Positions 13,458 to 21,964 of a stretch of 29,868 bases of DNA are shown piece by piece. The DNA comes from a virus: positions 1-29,868 of the IMG/VR virus record IMGVR_UViG_3300020203_000068; one strand, written 5' to 3'. The translations under genes and the position numbers were made by a program. The notes below the pieces were generated by a model. The model worked only from the letters and a program-made list of their open reading frames with translations. It was not told the DNA's origin and searched no databases. The stretch's first letter is position 1, and every line of letters starts with the position of its first letter.

Positions 13458-14418
13458 CTCTATCATTGAAAGAAGCAAAAATAGAACGCCTCCTAAATAC
13501 ACAGAAGAACATCATATTTTACCAAGATGTTTAGGTGGAACTGATGAGAAATCTAATTTAATTTTATTAACTCCTGAAGAACATTTTATAATTCATCTTT
13601 TATTAATAAAAATTTATCCAAACCAATCAAAATTAATTTTTGCTGCAAATATGATGACTGTTTCAAATTCCCTTCAAAAAAGAGTATCTAATAAGTCTTA
13701 TGGGTGGTTAAAGAGATTACATAGAATAGCAGCTTCAGAAAACGGCAAAAGAAATAAAGGTCGTAAGTGTACAAAAGATCAATGTGAAAATATTAAAAAC
13801 GCTAAATTAGGATCTAAAAATCCAATGTATGGAAAGACAGGAAAAAATCATCCTGGTTATGGAATAAATAGAAAAGGGCAAGGTAAAGGAATTAAAAAAG
13901 GCCCAAGAAAAGTAAAAGTTCAACGAACTGAGCAATGGAATAAACGTTTTTCTGAAAGCAGAAAAAAAGGTAATAAAACTGCTTTTAATAAACAAGGTTA
14001 TCAGATATTAACTCCAACAGGATTTCAAGATTTTGATGGTGTTAGTTATAATGGTTTAGTCCAATGCCTAGAATTTATTACGGAAAATAATAAAAAAATT
14101 CTTGTAAGTACAAAACATAAATTTAATGAAGAGAAACTAGCAAAAGAATACAAAATTGGTGATGTCTTATTAACTATAGATGGTATAGAAAAAATAATAC
14201 AAATTAATAAATTTCCAGGAAAAAGACACGTATATGACATATTAGATGTTAAAAATGGAAATGTATTTTTAGGTAATGATATAATTAATCATAATTGTCA
14301 CATAATTAAAGATAGTAATTACGCGATCATACCTGAGTTTAATGAAGAACTTAAAAAAATAATTGTGAAAGAAACTGTAGAGCTCCTTTTTATGATGCTT
14401 ATGTTGGTATGGACATAG
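13435..14418 (+). CDS. HNH/NUMOD3 homing endonuclease fused to C-intein and terminase C-extein
   Basis: 327 residues. 1-60: HNH core (MNYLKIHNSIIERSKNR, EEHHILPRCLGG, N41, H50). 110-150: NUMOD3-type repeats (NAKLGSKNPMYGK, NHPGYG). 187-287: intein remainder beginning GYQILTPTGFQDFDG, with block B STKHKF (Ser225, His228), block F HVYDILDV and VFLGNDIINHN ending His286-Asn287; the usual block F His is Asn. From Cys288 the C-extein CHIIKDSNYAIIPEFNEELK runs on until the frame is lost near 14380 and ends 14418. The product should trans-splice with the 12642-13457 product, releasing the endonuclease-linked intein. HNH and intein parts have no stop between them. This design is inferred from motifs; splicing has not been shown here. 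Confidence 0.82.
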   Translation: MNYLKIHNSIIERSKNRTPPKYTEEHHILPRCLGGTDEKSNLILLTPEEHFIIHLLLIKIYPNQSKLIFAANMMTVSNSLQKRVSNKSYGWLKRLHRIAASENGKRNKGRKCTKDQCENIKNAKLGSKNPMYGKTGKNHPGYGINRKGQGKGIKKGPRKVKVQRTEQWNKRFSESRKKGNKTAFNKQGYQILTPTGFQDFDGVSYNGLVQCLEFITENNKKILVSTKHKFNEEKLAKEYKIGDVLLTIDGIEKIIQINKFPGKRHVYDILDVKNGNVFLGNDIINHNCHIIKDSNYAIIPEFNEELKKIIVKETVELLFMMLMLVWT

Positions 14419-15062
14419 GTATGAAAGATTTAACTGTTGTGTTATTTGGCTGGTATGATTTTCTTAAAGCAAAACTTATTGTTGAGGATGAATTTGTTAT
14501 TCACGGACAAAAATTTAATACTAGTACTTTAGCCGATGGAATTAAACAAAAAGAGGCTGAAGTATTTACAGACAAAATAACTGGAGAACAGCGTATTCCA
14601 TTTCTTAGAATTAGCGATAATAATTTAATTGTTATTAAAGATTTGTGGGATTTGCATGGTTTAAGATTTTTACCTACTAGAAAAGATGATGCTGACGCAG
14701 CACTTAATAAAGTAAGAGTGATGCTTGAAAATGAACAAATACTTATTAATCCTAGATGTAAAACTTTAATAACTCATTTAGAAGCTGGTATTTGGAATAA
14801 AGCTAAAACAAGTTTTGATCGATCTGCAGATAATGGCCACTTTGATGCTATCGATAGTTTAAAATATTTAATAAGAAATGTTCAGATTAGTAAAAATCCT
14901 TATCCAAAAGGCTATTTAGATAAATATAATGAAAGTCATTTTGAGAGGCCCGGCTATAAAAACTCACAACACCATGAATTTAGTAAGATTTTTAACACAC
15001 GAAAATCTTCATCTGAATCAAATAAGCAACTTGTAGACCTACTAACTCCTAAAAAAAGATAA
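14409..15062 (+). CDS. terL: Large terminase nuclease domain (separate frame)
   Basis: 217 residues starting MDIGMKDLTVVLFGWYDF, the first strand and first catalytic Asp of the RNase H-like nuclease of large terminases; later HLEAGIWNKAKTSF and HFDAIDSLKYLIRN supply the conserved Asp near the end. In this frame, sequence upstream of the ATG reads APFYDAYVG, which belongs to the same domain, so the ATG is not the natural start of the fold. The ATG overlaps the stop of the previous ORF. Either the terminase is translated as separate parts by re-initiation, or one base is missing near 14380. Confidence 0.85.
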   Translation: MDIGMKDLTVVLFGWYDFLKAKLIVEDEFVIHGQKFNTSTLADGIKQKEAEVFTDKITGEQRIPFLRISDNNLIVIKDLWDLHGLRFLPTRKDDADAALNKVRVMLENEQILINPRCKTLITHLEAGIWNKAKTSFDRSADNGHFDAIDSLKYLIRNVQISKNPYPKGYLDKYNESHFERPGYKNSQHHEFSKIFNTRKSSSESNKQLVDLLTPKKR

Positions 15063-15081
15063 TTATACTCTTATCTTTAAA

Positions 15082-15102
15082 AATTAACAAGTATATATAG
15101 GA
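15082..15102 (+). promoter_or_regulatory. Phage promoter motif before portal gene
   Basis: AATTAACAAGT then ATATATAG, then GAAG. The portal ATG follows at 15111, and GGAAG just after the motif can serve as its ribosome site. A transcript start at the G after TATA would give a very short leader. Confidence 0.65.
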
Positions 15103-15110
15103 AGTTTACG

Positions 15111-17162
15111 ATGGATAACCAATATTTTGCTGCCAAAGATAGCAACGCTGTTGCTTCAATTTTAGATTCTAAAGTACAAAACTGGTCCAATTCTATTGAA
15201 TCTAATGGCTTTTTAGAAAAACTAAGAAGTTGTTTCATGGCGTACCATGGTGCTTATTATAGTGATACGGGATCAGGACACCAAGTAACTTTTGCTGGTG
15301 AACAAGGTGAATTAGTAAATCTCCCAGTAAATCAATGGCGTAATATTGCAACACATATGCTCGTAATGACGGTTTCAAATCGTCCTGCGCTTGATTGTAG
15401 AGCAACAAATACAGATTATAAGTCTTTAGTTCAAACCTATTTAGCTAATAGTATTTTAGATTACTATCTTAGAGAGAAAAAAGTAGAAGGCTACCTTAAA
15501 CAAGCAGTTGAATATGCTATTGTTTATGGTAGTGGTTTTGTTGTCATGGAATGGGATGCAACAAAAGGTGAAATAGTAGATTATATTGAAGAAACTAAAA
15601 CCAAAATCTTTGAAGGAGATATTATATTTGAAAATTTATCTCCTTTTGATGTTATGTTTGATGGAACCAAAGAAACAGGAAATCATGATTGGGTTCTTAT
15701 TAGACGTTGGAAAAATAAATATGACCTAGCAGCAAAATATCCTGAATTTGCAGATGAAATTAAGTCTTTACAAACTAAATCTGAATTGCAAAGATTTCGT
15801 TTAGGAATTTCTACACTTTTAGATACTACTGATGATGTCGCTATTATGGAATTCTATCATAATAGAACAGATTGTATGCCCGATGGTCGATATATGATGT
15901 TTGTATCATCTGACATTGTTCTACAAGATGTTGCAATGCCTTATAGAACTCTTCCAGTATTTAGAATTGCTCCTTCAAATATTCATGGCACCCCTCATGG
16001 CTATACTCCAATGTTTGATCTACTTCCTCTTCAAGAAATTCTTAATAGTTTATATAGTACAGTGGCTACAAATCAAAATGCTTTTGGTGTTCAAAACGTA
16101 TTAAATCCTAGAGGAACTGACATCGCAGTTAATCAATTAGCAGGCGGATTAAATATTATTGATTACAATGCTGCTGCAGGAAAACCAGAACCTTTAAATC
16201 TTACTAGTACTCCAGCTGAAGTTTTTAGATTTATTCAAATGATCGAACAATCTATGGAAACTCTTTCAGGAGTTAATAGTGTAGCTAGAGGTCAACCAGA
16301 AGCAAGTCTTAAATCTGGTACTGCTTTGGCTCTAGTTCAATCAATGGCATTACAATTCATGTCTGGACTTCAACAATCCTATGTAGAATTAGTTGAATCT
16401 ATTGGAACTGCTATTATTAAGATGCTTCAAGATTTTGCGCACACTCCTCGTATTGTTGCTATTGCTGGTAAAACTAATCGTGCTTATATGAAAGAATTTA
16501 CATCTCAAGATATTTCTAATATCTCTAGAGTTGTAGTTGATATAGGTAATCCGCTCGCTAGAACGACCGCAGGCCGTGTTCAAATGGCAGAACAACTTCT
16601 TCAATATCAACAAATTGATGCTGCTCAGTATGTAAATCTTATTAATACTGGTAACTTAAACGCAATTACTGAAAATATTGTACATGAGAGTTTACTTATT
16701 AGAGCAGAAAATGAAGCTCTAATTGATGGTGAACCTCAGCAAGCTATTTTTACTGAAGATCACCAAAAACATATTGATGGACATAGATCAGTATTATTTG
16801 ATCCAGAACTTAAAAAAGATGCAGATTTAGTTTTAAGAGTTCAACACCATATTCAAGAACACATCGAATTATTACGAACTACTGATCCTGGCACACTTCA
16901 AATGCTAAAACAAGCTCCATTACCTCCTTTAGCTCCTCCACAAGGTGCTGCTCCTTCTCCACAAGGTCCTCCTGGAGCTTCTCCTTCTGGTCAAATGATG
17001 CCTCCAGAACAAGGACTTATGGGACCAGGAGTACAAGGTGGACATATTGAAGGTCCTGGATTACAAGGACCAATTAGAATTCCACAACCAGCTAAAGTTA
17101 ATGCGGGTTTACTCCCAAATCCAGAACTGCAACAGCAGGCTCTAGGCAACGTAAAAGGATAA
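15111..17162 (+). CDS. Portal protein
   Basis: 683 residues. The N-terminal half has the portal pattern: VGQ-type helical start, AIVYGSGFVVMEWD (about 138-151), then GDIIFENLSPFDVMFD and a W-rich stretch (DWVLIRRWKNKYDL). The middle carries YTPMFDLLPLQEILNSLYS and SGTALALVQSMALQFMSGLQ, the clip/stem helices. The last 90 residues are rich in Pro, Gly and Gln (PPLAPPQGAAPSPQGPPG), probably flexible inside the head. It forms the twelve-subunit ring for DNA entry, docking the terminase encoded just upstream. Size is typical for podophage-type portals. Confidence 0.85.
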   Translation: MDNQYFAAKDSNAVASILDSKVQNWSNSIESNGFLEKLRSCFMAYHGAYYSDTGSGHQVTFAGEQGELVNLPVNQWRNIATHMLVMTVSNRPALDCRATNTDYKSLVQTYLANSILDYYLREKKVEGYLKQAVEYAIVYGSGFVVMEWDATKGEIVDYIEETKTKIFEGDIIFENLSPFDVMFDGTKETGNHDWVLIRRWKNKYDLAAKYPEFADEIKSLQTKSELQRFRLGISTLLDTTDDVAIMEFYHNRTDCMPDGRYMMFVSSDIVLQDVAMPYRTLPVFRIAPSNIHGTPHGYTPMFDLLPLQEILNSLYSTVATNQNAFGVQNVLNPRGTDIAVNQLAGGLNIIDYNAAAGKPEPLNLTSTPAEVFRFIQMIEQSMETLSGVNSVARGQPEASLKSGTALALVQSMALQFMSGLQQSYVELVESIGTAIIKMLQDFAHTPRIVAIAGKTNRAYMKEFTSQDISNISRVVVDIGNPLARTTAGRVQMAEQLLQYQQIDAAQYVNLINTGNLNAITENIVHESLLIRAENEALIDGEPQQAIFTEDHQKHIDGHRSVLFDPELKKDADLVLRVQHHIQEHIELLRTTDPGTLQMLKQAPLPPLAPPQGAAPSPQGPPGASPSGQMMPPEQGLMGPGVQGGHIEGPGLQGPIRIPQPAKVNAGLLPNPELQQQALGNVKG

Positions 17163-17163
17163 T

Positions 17164-17715
17164 ATGCCTAAATATGATTTAAAATCGACTAATGAGTTAA
17201 CTATAAGAAATTTTTTAGATAAAATAGCGGGCGATAAAGAAACTCAAGATTCTATTGAACCTACAGATTCACCTATTGATTATGTAGCTGGAGCTGCTGG
17301 AGCTAAATTAGGCGGCGCAATGGCAAGAGATGCTGCTGGTATTATTGGTAATGAGCTTGGAGCTGTTGGTAGTAATATTATGGCAAAGACTGCACAACCT
17401 ATTGAAAATCTTACTCCTACAGCAGCTAGATTTGCAGCTTTAAAAGAAAAACTTATTCCTATGCTTCAAGAAAAAAAGGCTATTGGACAAGGTGCTGGTA
17501 AATTTGCAGATGAGTCAGTTATTAATAATGAACTTATGAATATAACTCAACGTGGTGCTGAAACTGGACAAATGACAGGACATGACTTAGGAATGGCAAC
17601 TCAAGCAGCTGGAAGATCCACATCTAAGGCAGCAGAATCAGTAGCTCAAACTGCAATGAGAGATGAAGAAAAAAGAAAACTTTTAGAAGAGATTACAAAA
17701 GGACGAATGAAATAG
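17164..17715 (+). CDS. Ala/Gly-rich head or ejection protein, 183 aa
   Basis: No known domain. A hydrophobic Ala/Gly-rich middle (DYVAGAAGAKLGGAMARDAA, IIGNELGAVGSN) flanked by charged helices; the tail is basic (MRDEEKRKLLEEITKGRMK). Gene order (after portal) and composition suggest a small internal head or ejection protein that could meet membranes. Two bases after the portal stop, so co-translated. Confidence 0.55.
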   Translation: MPKYDLKSTNELTIRNFLDKIAGDKETQDSIEPTDSPIDYVAGAAGAKLGGAMARDAAGIIGNELGAVGSNIMAKTAQPIENLTPTAARFAALKEKLIPMLQEKKAIGQGAGKFADESVINNELMNITQRGAETGQMTGHDLGMATQAAGRSTSKAAESVAQTAMRDEEKRKLLEEITKGRMK

Positions 17716-17716
17716 T

Positions 17717-17866
17717 ATGGCTGAATCTGCAAATACTTTTCTATCACTTTTACCTTTATATAAAGAAAGTTATTCAGATGCTACTTCAAAAGCTATGAAA
17801 ACTCATAAGAAGCCAGGAAAAGAAGAAAAATTTAAGTTTTTAAAAAAGAAATTAAAGAGAACTTAA
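17717..17866 (+). CDS. Short lysine-rich protein, 49 aa
   Basis: A frame MAESANTFLSLLPLYKESYS to KFLKKKLKRT, ending TAA directly before the next ATG. The start is one base past the stop of the previous gene. The basic C-terminal helix could contact DNA or the head interior. Not recognised. Confidence 0.55.
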   Translation: MAESANTFLSLLPLYKESYSDATSKAMKTHKKPGKEEKFKFLKKKLKRT

Positions 17867-18013
17867 ATGGCAAAGATGATTTTTAGGCAACCTGGACAAG
17901 AAATTAAAAGAGCAGACGTTAAATCCAAAGCTCATAAATATAAAAGATTGTTTATTGTAGGTTTAGTTATTAAAACAGTCCTATTAAGTATTTTGATAGT
18001 TGAGAGATTATGA
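17867..18013 (+). CDS. Short single-span membrane protein, 48 aa
   Basis: The start abuts the previous stop and the TGA overlaps the next ATG. A basic N-terminal part (KRADVKSKAHKYKR) precedes one hydrophobic span (LFIVGLVIKTVLLSILIV). This suits a small membrane protein such as a holin or spanin component, or a virion membrane-interacting peptide; no family evidence. Confidence 0.5.
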   Translation: MAKMIFRQPGQEIKRADVKSKAHKYKRLFIVGLVIKTVLLSILIVERL

Positions 18014-18219
18014 AGAGCGGCACCGATTTATGGTTCAGTGCTTTTTTAATGTCGAAAGATATTAAAATTGCAAAGTATGAAGTGATATCTAGAGGAAAAG
18101 GTAGATATTTTTTTGATATTACTGATGATGAGTGGACTAAATATAAATTAGAATTTAATAATAGTGGTTTGATAAAATATAAAACTCTTATAGAACAACT
18201 AAAAGATTTGCTTTATTAA
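18010..18219 (+). CDS. Hypothetical protein, 69 aa
   Basis: Starts MKSGTDLWFSAFLMSKDIKI and continues YEVISRGKGRYFFDITDDEW, a beta-hairpin style found in small phage proteins of unknown role that often begin with a similar SGTDLWFSAFL-like segment. ATGA overlap with the preceding gene. Confidence 0.65.
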   Translation: MKSGTDLWFSAFLMSKDIKIAKYEVISRGKGRYFFDITDDEWTKYKLEFNNSGLIKYKTLIEQLKDLLY

Positions 18220-18243
18220 CCGTTAGAACGTTAAAAAATAGTT

Positions 18244-18804
18244 GTGGCCCAAAATCCAAATTTATCACATTTAGATCCAGGTCAGATACCCAATAGAGTA
18301 TTTGATCCTTTAAATGATAGAATACGCGTCGATGCTGCAGTTACTGCCGTAATTCCAGGTCCTGTTGAAGTAGCTATTTCTCATACAGACGATAGCATTC
18401 GAATTGGAGATGGGACTAATTTAGTAACAGCCACTGTAATAGGTCCTGATGTTGGGTTAGATGTAAATATTATAGCAGGTTCTATAACAGGCACATTTAC
18501 TCCTAGCGGATTAACGGTTGCTGGATCTGTTAAAACTTTAGATATTTCAAGCACAGCAATAGCTATTCCTGCTACTGCTCTAAGTATGAGAAATAGTCTA
18601 TCTTTAACTAATTTATCACTTGTAGATATATTATATGTCGGTTTTACAGCGAGCGTTACTGCAGATAGAGCACTTGGGTCAAATGCAGGATGGGAAGTTG
18701 GTCCCAATGAAGGTTTTAACTTAGATATTAAAGATAATATTGTTATATATGGTATTACCGAAGTTGGTAAAACTGTTAGAGTTAAAATAATGGAGTTAGC
18801 TTGA
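18244..18804 (+). CDS. Virion surface protein with shared C-terminal beta domain (paralogue 1)
   Basis: 186 residues, GTG start. N-terminal half: DPLNDRIRVDAAVTAVIPG, then DDSIRIGDGTNLVTATV, which recurs in similar form in the 19133 gene (DSIKIGDGADFM). The C-terminal domain (from about 105) reads SMRNSLSLTNLS, ILYVGFTASVT, IKDNIVIYGIT and ends VRVKIMELA, matching the end of the 19133 product. Likely a virion decoration or fibre-type protein. Stop overlaps the next gene's TTG start (TTGA). Confidence 0.65.
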   Translation: MAQNPNLSHLDPGQIPNRVFDPLNDRIRVDAAVTAVIPGPVEVAISHTDDSIRIGDGTNLVTATVIGPDVGLDVNIIAGSITGTFTPSGLTVAGSVKTLDISSTAIAIPATALSMRNSLSLTNLSLVDILYVGFTASVTADRALGSNAGWEVGPNEGFNLDIKDNIVIYGITEVGKTVRVKIMELA

Positions 18805-19118
18805 GTAATGTATCAGGCACTATACGTGGTAGGGCAACAGTTGAGCAATCACAATTTCCTACAATATATAATGTTGTTGTTACTTTAGCTAATACAGAAG
18901 TATCTCAGATTTTAACAGATAGCACTAAAATGTTGACTATTAAAGTTAGAGGAACTGCTAGTTTAAAACTAGCCTTTATAGCTACTCAAAGTAGTACTAA
19001 TTACATAACAATCTCCGCTGGTTCTAGTTATACAGTTGAAGGCGTTAATTTTACAGGAACGTTATATTTTCAAACAAATAAACCTGCTCAAATAGTAGAA
19101 ATACTAGAGTGGGTTTAG
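18801..19118 (+). CDS. Small beta-sandwich virion protein, 105 aa
   Basis: TTG start overlapping the preceding TGA. The whole protein is beta-rich (LKLAFIATQSSTNYITISAG, SSYTVEGVNFTGTLYF) and ends VEILEWV. It looks like an independent version of the C-terminal domain found in its neighbours. Probably a structural partner in the same surface assembly; function inferred from context. Confidence 0.55.
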   Translation: MSNVSGTIRGRATVEQSQFPTIYNVVVTLANTEVSQILTDSTKMLTIKVRGTASLKLAFIATQSSTNYITISAGSSYTVEGVNFTGTLYFQTNKPAQIVEILEWV

Positions 19119-19132
19119 AATAGGAATAAAAA

Positions 19133-20275
19133 ATGGGTAGTTTAACAAAAGATAAGCTAATTTTTGATCCAGCAGATGCTGCTGATTCAGATAATATTGG
19201 TGCTTATTTAAGAGCTGGTAGTGATGGTGATTTACTTTCATCTACTCTTGTTAGTGGTAAAGAGGGATTAGACGTTAATGTCATTAATGGTGTTAATGTA
19301 ACAGCAACTAATCTTGATATTAGAGATTTAGCATTTGCTACAGATTCAGTAACTGCGTATCAAGGAACTAGTCCTTGGGTTATTAGCGGCACTGCAACTG
19401 TTTCTGCTACAGATCTAGATATTAGAGATCTTTCTCATACACAAGATAGTATTAAAATTGGTGATGGCGCTGATTTTATGCTTATTTCAGCGGCTGGTGA
19501 AGCTAATGTTGTATTAAGTGCAACTAGTGGAATCTTTGCTGAAGATGCTGCACATACATCAGGTGATAATGGTCAATTTATGTTGGCCGTTAGAAATGAT
19601 TCTGCTGCTACAACTTTAACTTCTGCCAATGGGGATTATAGTCCTATTGCAGTTGATAATAAAGGTCGTGTTATAGTCGCAGCTGATTTTAATGTCACTT
19701 CTGATTTTGTTTATGCTGAAGATAGCGCTTCAGCTGATGCAGATCAATTAGCATCTGTTGGTGGTGTAAGACAAGACACTCTTGCTTCTAGCACTTCTGC
19801 AGATGGTGACTATGGTAACTTGAAACAAAATGCACGTGGAGCATTGTGGACAGCGCCAGTAGGCACTGTTGCTGATAACATCGCTGATACTGAAAATCCA
19901 GCTAAAATTGGATCTAGGGCTGTTAGTGGTGCACTTGCTGCTGTTTCTGCTACTGGCAATAGAGCTGATCTATTATCAGATATGTATCGACGAATTTTTA
20001 TCAATGATAGTCCAAATATTGATCTTAATTCTCAAGTACTAACTGTTGGAGCAACTGAAATTGCATTTCCAGCAGCTCTTGCAGGAAGACGAAGAATTAT
20101 GGTTCAAAATTCTTCTTCTAATCCGATCTATGTTGGTCCAACTGGAGTTTTATCTACTACTGGCCTTAAAATTGAAAAGGGAGCTACTCTCTCTCTTGAA
20201 GCTGGACAAGCTATCAATTTCTTTGCTATTGCTGGTAGTGCTGGTAATGCCGTTCGGATTTTTGAATTAGCTTAA
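19133..20275 (+). CDS. Virion surface protein with internal repeats (paralogue 2)
   Basis: 380 residues. It starts MGSLTKDKLIFDPADAADSD. Internal repeats: NLDIRDLAFATDSVTAYQGT against DLDIRDLSHTQDSIKIGDGA, with TSPWVISGT between. The C-terminal 90 residues (LAGRRRIMVQNSSSNPIYVG to VRIFELA) form the beta domain shared with paralogue 1. Such repeat-built proteins are common in phage head-fibre or tail modules. Followed by a strong terminator. Confidence 0.7.
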   Translation: MGSLTKDKLIFDPADAADSDNIGAYLRAGSDGDLLSSTLVSGKEGLDVNVINGVNVTATNLDIRDLAFATDSVTAYQGTSPWVISGTATVSATDLDIRDLSHTQDSIKIGDGADFMLISAAGEANVVLSATSGIFAEDAAHTSGDNGQFMLAVRNDSAATTLTSANGDYSPIAVDNKGRVIVAADFNVTSDFVYAEDSASADADQLASVGGVRQDTLASSTSADGDYGNLKQNARGALWTAPVGTVADNIADTENPAKIGSRAVSGALAAVSATGNRADLLSDMYRRIFINDSPNIDLNSQVLTVGATEIAFPAALAGRRRIMVQNSSSNPIYVGPTGVLSTTGLKIEKGATLSLEAGQAINFFAIAGSAGNAVRIFELA

Positions 20276-20286
20276 TTAAATAGGAG

Positions 20287-20314
20287 GGGGAGGGAGTAAT
20301 TCCTCCCCTTTTTT
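20287..20314 (+). terminator. Rho-independent terminator
   Basis: GGGGAGG (20287-20293), loop of eight bases, CCTCCCC (20302-20308) and six T. It directly follows the 19133-20275 gene and probably ends much of the terminase-to-surface-protein transcript. Confidence 0.88.
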
Positions 20315-20321
20315 AAATGTT

Positions 20322-20615
20322 ATGAAGTTAGATAATAAAGAAAAACTAGAAGTTCAAAATTTGTTAAAGTTAATTCGACGTTCCAAATTTAGTGAAATGG
20401 AAGGTCTTGAAGCTCTTGCTTTAGCTCGTGCTTATCATTGGTTAGAGTTTATTTTAAAAGAGTCTATTGAACCTATTCAATCAATTGTTCAACAAATTCC
20501 ATCAAAAGCTCCTATGCCTTTACAGCCTGTAGAAGAGAAAAATACTATTACTTCAGCTCCTGAAGTTTCTAAAGAAGAACCAAAACCTAAAAAATCTAGG
20601 AAGAAAAATGGCTGA
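20322..20615 (+). CDS. Hypothetical protein, 97 aa
   Basis: A helical N-terminal half (KLEVQNLLKLIRRSKFSEME, GLEALALARAYHWLEF) and a flexible, Pro/Lys-rich tail ending KPKKSRKKNG. No known family. The start is just beyond the terminator; its end overlaps the next start, so the two are coupled. Confidence 0.55.
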   Translation: MKLDNKEKLEVQNLLKLIRRSKFSEMEGLEALALARAYHWLEFILKESIEPIQSIVQQIPSKAPMPLQPVEEKNTITSAPEVSKEEPKPKKSRKKNG

Positions 20616-21963
20616 TTTAACTGACAGTAATTCAACATCAGCATTTGATAATGAATTAGTTGAACTTAGAGCTTTAGATAATACTCCTATTGGTAATGTA
20701 TCTGATTCTATTAAAGCTAATGTAACTAATTCAACTGGAGCTTTGGCTGTTAATATTCAGGATGGTGGTAATAGTATAACTGTAGATGCTACATCTTTGC
20801 CATTACCTACTGGTGCGGCAACAGCAGCTCTTCAAACTACTCAAGACGCCTCAATAAATACTCTTTTAAAACCTGCTAGCACATTAGCTGCAGTCACTAC
20901 ATTAGGAAACATTACGGGTACAGTTTCTCTACCAACTGGAGCTTCTACCTCATCTCTTCAAACTACAGGTAATTCCTCATTATCAAGTATAGATTCAAAG
21001 ACCCCAGCTTTAGGACAAGCCTTAGCCGCCGCTTCAAGCCCTGTGGTACTTACTGCTGCTCAACTTACAACACTTACTCCATTAACAACAGTAACAGTTA
21101 CTCAAGCTACCGGCACCAATTTACATACTGTCATCGATTCAGGTACAGTCGCTGCTACACAAAGTGGAACTTGGACAGTACAACCAGGAAATACAGCTAA
21201 CACTACAGCATGGAAAGTAGATGGTAGCGCAGTTACACAACCCATATCAGCAGTATCACTACCATTGCCTTCAGGTGCTTCAACCTCAGCTAATCAAACA
21301 ACAGCAAATACTTCTTTATCTACGATTGCAAGTACTCTTACCTTGGCTCAAGGAAGCACTACTTCTGGTCAAACTGGGTCTCTTACTTTAGGAGCAGTCA
21401 CTACAGCAGCACCTACCTATACTACAGCACAAACTAATCCTTTGTCTTTAGACACTGCCGGATCATTACGAATTACGGGAACTGTTGCCCCTGCCAGTTT
21501 TAGTTATTTAACGAATAATCAAACTTTTTCTGCTAGCGCTTCTATTAATGCAGCTTTATCAGGAACTGATAATCCTATATTGTTATTAAAAAATCCATCT
21601 GGTAGTGGAAGAGTCATGTATATTTCTAAGATATCATTAGGTGCTTCTGTAACTAATGTATCTATAGAATGTAAGATATATTCTAACCCTACTATCACAC
21701 TAAATGGAACTTCATTAACAACTAGACAAAGAAATATAGGAAATTCCCCTGCTAGTGGTTCTATAACAGCTTTTACTTTGCCTACACTATCTGTTTTAGG
21801 CAATCAAATATCTACTTTTGAAAATGGGCAAAATAATAACTCTGCAGTATTTGGAGATGATTTTACTATAGCAGTTCAACCTAATAATAATATTATCATA
21901 GTAGCAAATCCATCATCTAATAATAGGCTAGTAGCGATTACTGCAATTTGGGTGGAGGTTTAA
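20608..21963 (+). CDS. Large repeat-containing virion protein
   Basis: 451 residues, Thr/Ser/Ala-rich. The N-terminal part resembles other surface proteins of the module (FDNELVELRALDNTPIG). Three imperfect repeats are plain: LPTGAATAALQTTQDAS, LPTGASTSSLQTTGNSS, LPSGASTSANQTTANTS. The last 170 residues are beta-rich (NPILLLKNPSGSGRVMYISK) and end VAITAIWVEV. Probably a fibre or head-surface protein. Low-complexity stretches prevent a firmer call. Confidence 0.65.
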   Translation: MADLTDSNSTSAFDNELVELRALDNTPIGNVSDSIKANVTNSTGALAVNIQDGGNSITVDATSLPLPTGAATAALQTTQDASINTLLKPASTLAAVTTLGNITGTVSLPTGASTSSLQTTGNSSLSSIDSKTPALGQALAAASSPVVLTAAQLTTLTPLTTVTVTQATGTNLHTVIDSGTVAATQSGTWTVQPGNTANTTAWKVDGSAVTQPISAVSLPLPSGASTSANQTTANTSLSTIASTLTLAQGSTTSGQTGSLTLGAVTTAAPTYTTAQTNPLSLDTAGSLRITGTVAPASFSYLTNNQTFSASASINAALSGTDNPILLLKNPSGSGRVMYISKISLGASVTNVSIECKIYSNPTITLNGTSLTTRQRNIGNSPASGSITAFTLPTLSVLGNQISTFENGQNNNSAVFGDDFTIAVQPNNNIIIVANPSSNNRLVAITAIWVEV

Positions 21964-21964
21964 A

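Noticed and set aside
14350-14362. Programmed frameshift at the A7 run in the terminase C-extein
   Set aside because: A slip there would give a poor match (NNCERNCR) before APFYDAY, and the zero-frame codons are not a canonical slippery heptamer; the break fits better near 14380.
18220-18243. Terminator between 18219 and 18244
   Set aside because: Weak TTAAC/GTTAA pairing with an A-run rather than a T-run in the gene direction.
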